11,089 nucleotides of DNA, taken from Actinobacteria bacterium RBG_16_64_13 (GTDB lineage: Bacteria; Actinomycetota; Thermoleophilia; RBG-16-64-13). Positions within the stretch are counted from its first letter, which is position 1; each line of letters opens with the position of its first letter. The DNA lies in assembly GCA_001768675.1 (NCBI GenBank), contig MELN01000040.1, positions 72,621 to 83,709 on the forward strand, given 5' to 3'. The notes beneath the pieces are model-generated. The model saw only the letters and a program-made list of their open reading frames with translations. It was not told where the DNA came from and made no database searches. Below, in pieces: positions 6,507 to 11,089 of this stretch. Made by a program: the position numbers and the translations under genes.

Positions 6507-9053
6507 TCAACCCACTTCATGCATGGTCCGCTCCACGATCTCTTCCTGCAGCTCAGGCGGCAGGTCGACGAAGTAGGCGCTGTAGCCGCCCACGCGCACG
6601 AGCAGGTCCTTGTGGGCCGCAGGTTCCTTGCGGGCTTCCATCAGTTCTTGGGCGCTGTGGATGTTGAACTGGACGTGCCAGCCACCGCGCTTGTTGAAAG
6701 TCTTGACGAGGGCGGCCATCTTCTTCAGCTTCTCAGGCGTGTTGAGCACGGCCTTGGAGAACTTCATGTTGAGAGCGACGCCCGCTAGCTCGTAAGCATG
6801 CGACCATTTGGTCGCCGAGTTGATCAGAGCCGTGGGCCCGTGCGTGTCGGCACCGGGCATGGCCGAGATACCGCCATCGTACAGGGGCGTACCCGCGAAA
6901 CGGCCGTTGGGAAGGGCCCCCACAGCCTTGCCGTGAGTCACGTGGCCGGCGGCGGCACCCTTGAAGAGAAGCGGCTTCTCGCCGGTGAAGGGGTCGGGCC
7001 GGCTCTGCAGGATCTCCTGGCTGCGCTTGGAGACATGATTGTAGATGTCGTCCACGTAGTCGTCGTCGTTGCCGTATTTGGGAGCGTTCAGACACATCTT
7101 TCGCAGATCTTCATACCCTTCCCAGTTGGCGTCCATGGCCTTCAGAAGCTCGGCCATGCTGACCTTCTTCTGGTCGAGCACGAGATACTTGATCGCAGCT
7201 AGGCAGTCGCCGACGTCGGTGATGCCCTTGTCCCCCACCCACGAAGCGGAGCACACTTTGTACCGCGCACCGCCCTCCCGAGAGGTAAGACCGGCCGGTA
7301 TGCAGTCCTCATAGTGCATGGCGGCCCGCAACCCGCTCATGGGGCTGTTGGCAATCTCGCTGCTCCACCAGATGAAGTAGTGCTTGCGAAGAGCGTCGGC
7401 GAAGTAGTCTTCTTGCTTCTCCCAGGCCTCGTAGAACTGCTCGATCGTGGTGAATCTGCTCACGTCGCCGGTATGCGGACCAAGTTGCTTGCCTGTGCGG
7501 GTATCGAACCCGTCGTGCAGCGTCACGTCGAGGACCTTGGCCTGGTTGAGGTTGAACGAGCCGGCCATGTGCTCGCCGCAGTCCAGGTGGTAGCCTAGGC
7601 AACCGCTCGCGTTCCAGTTGACGGCGTCGTACTTCGGTACGCCGCGGACCAGGTACCGCTCAGTGCCGAGCCCGTCGTTCAAAAACGCGGGGTTCCCGCC
7701 GCCGAAGTCCCGGTTGCACTCCAGGGCATGAAGGACGAACTTCTCGTCCATGTTCTCGTGATAGCGGATGTACACGGCCGGTTCGGACAGTTTGATCTGC
7801 CGCATGACCTCGAGCACCATCCAAGAGATCTCGTTGGTGAGGTCGCGGTCGTTCTCATCACGGCCGCAAAGAGTGACGTTAGGCAGCAACGTGCCGGGGG
7901 CGGCGCGATGCTCCCGTTTGATCGTGACCAGGTTCTCGGTCTCGCGGATCTTCAGCCAGAACGCCCCGAGCAGTTCCGCCGCCTGTTGCCGGGTGAGCGC
8001 ACCCTCCTCGAGATCCTGCTGGTAGTACGGGTTGAGGATCTGGTCGACCCTTCCCACGGGCACTTCGGGCCGGTCGGAGCTCTCCTTCCAGAACGCGACG
8101 TGAAGGAACCGCAGGGACTGCACGGCTTCCCAGTAGTCACGGGGGGGCTCCGCGGGCACTCGATCGCATGCCTCAGCGATCTTCTCCAGTTCGGTCTTGC
8201 GGGTGGGGTCGGTCTCCTTAGCGGCGAGCTCGCGGGCGAGAGCCGCATGCCGCTTCGCGAAGGTGATGACGGCCTGGCACTCGACGATGATGGACTTGAG
8301 CAGGTAGTACTTGCGCAGTGCGGCAGACGCCGAGCCGGGCAACTTGGCGCCCGAGGCGTCCATCTTCTCCATCTCGGCCTGAGCCCTAGCGATGACGAAG
8401 TTGAGACCCCTGTTGATGACATCGGCGCTGGGCTGGCCCACGCCGCCGCCGAAGGCGCCCCACCCTTGGAAGAGGCCGCGGTCGGGGTTCTCGCGCACCG
8501 CACGCCCTTCAAAGATCATGCCTCTGTCGAACATGAGATCGAAGTGGCTGTCGCCGAGCTCCTCGCGCAGGGCCTCATTGACGTAGTTGACCGGGTTCAT
8601 GTGCTCGACCCAGTACTCCGAGTCCTCTTTGAGCTTGCGGAGGTCCTCGGGATCGATAGCGGTCGACGAGATGTCGCTGAGCTTGCGGTCGAAGCGGCCG
8701 CTTTCACACATCGCGAGTATCTCGCGCGGCTTCATAGCCACGGTCACGTTGTTACCCCGAATGAACTTGGTCAGCGAGCCGACAATGAGCTCACCGTCGC
8801 GGATCTGGATGGGGCACTCCTCCATCCTCTTGGCGAAGGCTTTTGCCCACCTCAGATCGAGAGGCAGCGCCTCCGTCTCCTTCCACGACTGCGTGAACAG
8901 CAGCGTGTCGTCCACGTACACCTGAGGTTCCGCGTCCTCCCATTCCTTCTTGAGTTTGCGGAGTCGGTCGGTCATGACGACCACGGAGCGGATCTCTTCA
9001 GCGGCGACCTTGTCGATGGTCCCCGATTCGCGTGTCAGGGTCTCAGATGTCAT
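6507..9053 (-). CDS. Glycyl radical enzyme of unknown substrate (PFL/lyase superfamily)
   Basis: A complete 848-residue GRE of the pyruvate formate-lyase superfamily. The N-terminal PFL domain shows RMEECPIQIRDGELIVGSLT (76-95) and VGRVDQILNPYY (333-344). The active-site cysteine is Cys485 in NASGCLGYHL, followed by a second Cys at 492. The C-terminal glycyl-radical loop reads LLVRVGGYSAYFVDL, with the radical on Gly823. The activated enzyme passes the radical from Gly823 to a thiyl on Cys485. The Cys-x-Glu found in diol dehydratases, choline TMA-lyase, sulfolyases and arylacetate decarboxylases is absent: position 487 is Gly. PFL itself has adjacent cysteines, also not seen. This argues against those activities. 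No small Bss-type Fe-S subunits are nearby. The ATG at 9053 is preceded by an AAGGGAAGAG Shine-Dalgarno; Met27 is an alternative start. It is first gene after the palindrome-controlled promoter. Confidence 0.93.
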   Translation of the reverse strand: MTSETLTRESGTIDKVAAEEIRSVVVMTDRLRKLKKEWEDAEPQVYVDDTLLFTQSWKETEALPLDLRWAKAFAKRMEECPIQIRDGELIVGSLTKFIRGNNVTVAMKPREILAMCESGRFDRKLSDISSTAIDPEDLRKLKEDSEYWVEHMNPVNYVNEALREELGDSHFDLMFDRGMIFEGRAVRENPDRGLFQGWGAFGGGVGQPSADVINRGLNFVIARAQAEMEKMDASGAKLPGSASAALRKYYLLKSIIVECQAVITFAKRHAALARELAAKETDPTRKTELEKIAEACDRVPAEPPRDYWEAVQSLRFLHVAFWKESSDRPEVPVGRVDQILNPYYQQDLEEGALTRQQAAELLGAFWLKIRETENLVTIKREHRAAPGTLLPNVTLCGRDENDRDLTNEISWMVLEVMRQIKLSEPAVYIRYHENMDEKFVLHALECNRDFGGGNPAFLNDGLGTERYLVRGVPKYDAVNWNASGCLGYHLDCGEHMAGSFNLNQAKVLDVTLHDGFDTRTGKQLGPHTGDVSRFTTIEQFYEAWEKQEDYFADALRKHYFIWWSSEIANSPMSGLRAAMHYEDCIPAGLTSREGGARYKVCSASWVGDKGITDVGDCLAAIKYLVLDQKKVSMAELLKAMDANWEGYEDLRKMCLNAPKYGNDDDYVDDIYNHVSKRSQEILQSRPDPFTGEKPLLFKGAAAGHVTHGKAVGALPNGRFAGTPLYDGGISAMPGADTHGPTALINSATKWSHAYELAGVALNMKFSKAVLNTPEKLKKMAALVKTFNKRGGWHVQFNIHSAQELMEARKEPAAHKDLLVRVGGYSAYFVDLPPELQEEIVERTMHEVG

Positions 9054-9106
9054 GTTCTCTTCCCTTCGTCGCTACGCCCGGAGCTGCTCACTCTACGTAC
9101 TTCTGA

Positions 9107-9124
9107 TGTTCCGTATACGGAACA
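9107..9124. promoter_or_regulatory. Perfect 18-bp palindromic operator
   Basis: TGTTCCGTATACGGAACA is its own reverse complement over all 18 bases. It lies about 20-30 bases downstream of the predicted -10, where a bound dimer would block elongation or initiation. The architecture suits an IclR- or GntR/TetR-type dimeric regulator; no regulator gene is in the window and the family is not assigned. Confidence 0.7.
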
Positions 9125-9125
9125 G

Positions 9126-9143
9126 TGTTCTGTATTCTACCGT
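9126..9143. promoter_or_regulatory. Second, degenerate operator copy
   Basis: TGTTCTGTATTC (9126-9137) matches the left half of the perfect palindrome, TGTTCCGTATAC, at 10 of 12 positions; the right half is poorly kept. It begins exactly 19 bases after the first site, close to two helical turns, so two dimers could bind on the same DNA face. It overlaps the predicted start site. Confidence 0.5.
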
Positions 9144-9147
9144 CCCC

Positions 9148-9176
9148 ATTTTTGCCGGTATCCGAAACTTTGTCAA
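9148..9176 (-). promoter_or_regulatory. Sigma-70-type promoter for the GRE block
   Basis: On the minus strand TTGACA (9176-9171) is a perfect -35 box and AAAAAT (9153-9148) a 4-of-6 match to TATAAT, separated by 17 bases. The expected start site near 9141 falls directly in front of and within the operator-like repeats at 9107-9143. Confidence 0.6.
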
Positions 9177-9177
9177 G

Positions 9178-9456
9178 CTAGCCGCCGCTATGAAACCGCG
9201 TCAACAGGACGTCGCCGCCGTCCTCGATCAGCTTCTCTCTGTCCTCCGGCCAGGCGGCCGGCCGGCCATCTATCAGCATGACCAGCGCGTAGTGTAACCT
9301 GCCCCGCTCGTCAAACAGCTCGCCGCCCAGACGCGGATGACGTCGTGCCAGCTCGTCGAAGGCCGCGCCAAGGGTACATCCGCCGCCTTCTAATTCTATG
9401 GTGTCCGATCCCGCGAACTTGCGCAGGTCGCCGACCAGTCTGACCGTCACCGCCAC
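9178..9456 (-). CDS. MoaD/ThiS-like ubiquitin-fold sulfur carrier
   Basis: A 92-residue beta-grasp protein. The N-terminal strand AVTVRLVGDLRKFAG, the LGAAFDELARRHP helix, the LVMLIDGRPA strand and DGGDVLLTRFHSGG end follow MoaD/ThiS order. The C-terminal Gly-Gly is the site that is adenylated and thiocarboxylated in sulfur carriers. Such proteins serve molybdopterin or tungstopterin cofactor synthesis and thiamine, or accompany aldehyde:ferredoxin oxidoreductases; none of those partners is visible here. The GTG start at 9456 lies one base past the flavoprotein stop, with GGAGG at 9467-9463, six bases upstream. The position implies co-transcription with the flavoprotein, and a partner enzyme may lie upstream of the window. 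Confidence 0.8.
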   Translation of the reverse strand: MAVTVRLVGDLRKFAGSDTIELEGGGCTLGAAFDELARRHPRLGGELFDERGRLHYALVMLIDGRPAAWPEDREKLIEDGGDVLLTRFHSGG

Positions 9457-9457
9457 C

Positions 9458-10942
9458 CTATCCCTCCCCTCCCTGCCGCGCCGCGGCGTAGGCGGCCGCG
9501 TTCTCGCCCGCGAGACGACCGGAGATGAGGGCGAACGCCGAGGCGATCCCCGATGTGTCTCTCATGCTGTAGCTCTCCGCATGCAGACCGCCGACATCGT
9601 TCCCGGCCGCATAGAGGCCCGGCACTGGGCGGTCGAATTCGTCAACAGCCTCGGTCTTCGCACTGATCCGTATCCCGCCGAGGGTGCCCAGGAAGGCCGT
9701 CCGCGCCCGGGCGGCGTAGTAGCGAGGACCGAGCAGAGGCCGCAGCAGCAGCGGATCCTTGGCGAACACGGGATCGCGGCCTTTCGCGCAGGCTTCGTTG
9801 TACTCTGCCACGGTCGCCGAGAGAACCGTCGCTTCCACTTGCATCTTCGCGGCCAGCTCTTCCACCGAGTCCGCGGCAACCAGGTTCGGCGATTGCAGGG
9901 CAAGGAGACGCTCCAAGACCTCGTCCAAGTCGCGGAGTCTGTGACCGGGGAGTAGCCGTTGGGTCATGCCCCTGTCTACACCCTTCTGTATATAGTGACG
10001 CTTGATGCTGTCGTCGAAGAGGCACCACGTGTAGCCCCGCTTGAAACGGGTGTTGGCGTTGCCGGTCGAGGTGTCGTAAAAGGCGATGCCCTCGTCGCAG
10101 AACCGCCTGCCCTCCGGATCGACCCAGAGCGCAGGTTGTATACAGGCGGCCTCCACGACGTTCATCAGCGGGAATTCGCGTCCGTAGGGCGCGATGCGGA
10201 TGAGATGGAGCACCCCCATCCCCTCGGCCCCGGCTCCCATCCCCCAGGCAAGCCGAATGCCATCGCCCATCTTGCCGGCGTTGCCTACCGGGAAGAGGTT
10301 CTCTCCCAGTTCGAAGCCGGTGTACTTGCTGATCCACTCACGGTTGTTCGCGTAACCCCCAGCCGCGATGACCAGCGCGCGGCACTCGATATCCACCGGC
10401 CGGCCGGCGATCTTGGCGCGGACGCCCCGGAGCCGGCCGTCCGCTCCTCGGAGCGCGTCCACGACCGCGGCGCTCGTCTTGATGTCGACCCCCTGCTCCC
10501 GCGCCGCCCGAGCGAGAGCCCGCACGAGCGCTCGTCCGATGCCCTTGAGCACGTGGTAGGTCCGAGGGGCGTCCGGCATGTTGATCGTGACCTCGGTGAA
10601 CTCGACGCCGCGGGCCTGAAGCCACGAGATGGTCTCCGCCGAACGGTCTATCAGCGCCCTCACCAAACGGGCGTTCCCGAGCCAGTGGTTGTACTCCATG
10701 AAGTTGCGGAACGCTTCGTCGCACGAGTAGGCGATATACTGCTGCTTCTGCATCTCGCTCTCGGCGGCGAACACTCCCCGAATGAAGTTGGAGGTACCAC
10801 CCAGGGACCTCCGCTTCTCGAGCAGGGTGACCCGCGCTCCCGCTTCCCGCGCAGCTATGGCGGCGGCAAGACCGGCTGCGCCGCTTCCCATCACGATGAC
10901 GTCGGCCTGCATGTCCGAGTCGCCTACCGGGGTTGCACTCAT
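9458..10942 (-). CDS. FAD-dependent oxidoreductase, fumarate reductase/KSTD type
   Basis: A 494-residue FAD_binding_2 flavoprotein. FAD contacts: GSGAAG (19-24), the LLEKRRSLGGTS block (40-51), LVIAAGGYANN (190-200) and PGLYAAGNDVGG (441-452). In fumarate and urocanate reductases the segment before the last FAD motif reads HTMGG; here it is FLGTLGGIRIS (417-427), closer to the GTxGG of 3-ketosteroid dehydrogenases. A dehydrogenase or reductase acting on a ring ketone or enone is therefore preferred over fumarate reductase. No Tat/Sec signal or heme-binding CxxCH is present, so it is probably cytoplasmic. The ATG at 10942 overlaps the SDR stop as ATGA, with GGGAGTGG/GGAAAGG upstream; an internal Met11 would start ten residues later and remains possible. 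Confidence 0.85.
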   Translation of the reverse strand: MSATPVGDSDMQADVIVMGSGAAGLAAAIAAREAGARVTLLEKRRSLGGTSNFIRGVFAAESEMQKQQYIAYSCDEAFRNFMEYNHWLGNARLVRALIDRSAETISWLQARGVEFTEVTINMPDAPRTYHVLKGIGRALVRALARAAREQGVDIKTSAAVVDALRGADGRLRGVRAKIAGRPVDIECRALVIAAGGYANNREWISKYTGFELGENLFPVGNAGKMGDGIRLAWGMGAGAEGMGVLHLIRIAPYGREFPLMNVVEAACIQPALWVDPEGRRFCDEGIAFYDTSTGNANTRFKRGYTWCLFDDSIKRHYIQKGVDRGMTQRLLPGHRLRDLDEVLERLLALQSPNLVAADSVEELAAKMQVEATVLSATVAEYNEACAKGRDPVFAKDPLLLRPLLGPRYYAARARTAFLGTLGGIRISAKTEAVDEFDRPVPGLYAAGNDVGGLHAESYSMRDTSGIASAFALISGRLAGENAAAYAAARQGGEG

Positions 10943-11089
10943 GCCTTTCCACTCCCGCCGACATTGTGCTGCGCAGCCAGCTGGTTGATGGCCGCGCCTG
11001 ACACGTCGACGACGGAGGCTCCGCCGTCGACCGGGATGACCGCCCCCGTAAGGAAGCTCGCGTCGTCGCTCGCCAGATAGCTGCAGAGT
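10939..11089 (-). CDS. Short-chain dehydrogenase/reductase, C-terminal fragment
   Basis: The last 49 codons of a gene whose 5' part lies beyond the window. YLASDDASFLTGAVIPVDGG is the classical SDR C-terminal signature (L-A-S-D-x-A-S-x-x-T-G-x-x-x-x-V-D-G-G) of NAD(P)-dependent alcohol/ketone dehydrogenases. The catalytic Tyr-x-x-x-Lys and the cofactor Gly motif are not in view. A tail of 25-30 residues follows the GG, longer than in many SDRs. The stop TGA at 10939-10941 overlaps the flavoprotein start, showing an operon. Confidence 0.88.
   Translation of the reverse strand, partial: LCSYLASDDASFLTGAVIPVDGGASVVDVSGAAINQLAAQHNVGGSGKA

Larger units (their letters stand above)
9054..9177 (-). 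promoter_or_regulatory. Regulatory region upstream of the GRE operon
   Basis: 124 non-coding bases between the MoaD-like stop and the GRE start. It holds a promoter beginning just past the upstream stop codon, a perfect 18-bp palindrome, at least one degenerate copy of it, and an untranslated leader of roughly 85-90 nt if transcription starts near 9141. No terminator was found for the upstream gene block, so read-through into the GRE genes is possible. Confidence 0.65.

Noticed and set aside
7728..9281. Long plus-strand open frame (517 codons) opposite the GRE
   Set aside because: It runs antisense to an unmistakable GRE, shows no recognisable motif, and GC-rich coding strands commonly leave such open antisense frames.
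9959..11080. Long plus-strand open frame (373 codons) opposite the flavoprotein and SDR
   Set aside because: It spans two real minus-strand genes and their junction, has low-complexity composition and no family signature.
1..11089. CRISPR arrays, tRNA/rRNA genes, insertion sequences
   Set aside because: No spaced direct repeats, transposase motifs, terminal repeats or structural RNA signatures were seen on either strand.

Overview
This GC-rich window reads entirely on the minus strand. It carries eleven protein genes plus one probable mini-ORF, tightly packed with 4-base start/stop overlaps, Shine-Dalgarno sequences (often GGAGG) and gaps of at most about 125 bases. The chemistry points to an anaerobic bacterium: a glycyl radical enzyme (GRE) with its radical-SAM activase, two proteins of the coenzyme-B12 glutamate-mutase system, and two large flavoprotein oxidoreductases, one with a likely Fe-S cluster. 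Phylum cannot be fixed from the sequence; a high-GC anaerobe from Actinomycetota, Desulfobacterota, Chloroflexota or a GC-rich Bacillota would all fit.

Layout in transcription order (right to left). (1) Upstream block: the C-terminal end of a short-chain dehydrogenase cut by the window edge (10939-11089), an FAD-dependent fumarate reductase/ketosteroid-dehydrogenase-type flavoprotein (9458-10942), and a MoaD/ThiS-like ubiquitin-fold protein ending in Gly-Gly (9178-9456). (2) A 124-base regulatory gap (9054-9177) with a TTGACA-17-AAAAAT promoter and, just downstream, a perfect 18-bp palindrome with one or two degenerate copies. (3) Main block: an 848-aa GRE (6507-9053), a 30-nt hairpin, the GRE activase (5511-6422), a GlmS/MutS-type B12 protein (5038-5469), a GlmL/MutL-type actin-fold protein (3594-5000), a 17-codon mini-ORF (3544-3597), a cupin (3083-3547), two tandem SnoaL/NTF2-fold paralogues (2581-3048 and 2094-2564), and a 698-aa old-yellow-enzyme/2,4-dienoyl-CoA-reductase-type protein (1-2097).

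How they may work together (inference). The SDR, KSTD-like flavoprotein, SnoaL-fold proteins and OYE/FAD reductase form a redox and dehydration/isomerisation kit for a cyclic or enone-like carboxylic or ketone substrate, reminiscent in composition of the bile-acid bai genes. What is unusual is the combination of that kit with a GRE and with the small and chaperone-like subunits of a B12 carbon-skeleton mutase whose large catalytic subunit is absent from the window. The GRE has the glycyl-radical loop and active-site cysteine but lacks the Cys-x-Glu acid/base residue shared by dehydratase, C-N/C-S lyase and arylacetate-decarboxylase GREs. It is therefore unlikely to be one of those, and either radical C-C bond chemistry or an undescribed reaction is possible. 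The best candidate for an undescribed system is this palindrome-controlled GRE + B12-mutase + bai-like cluster.
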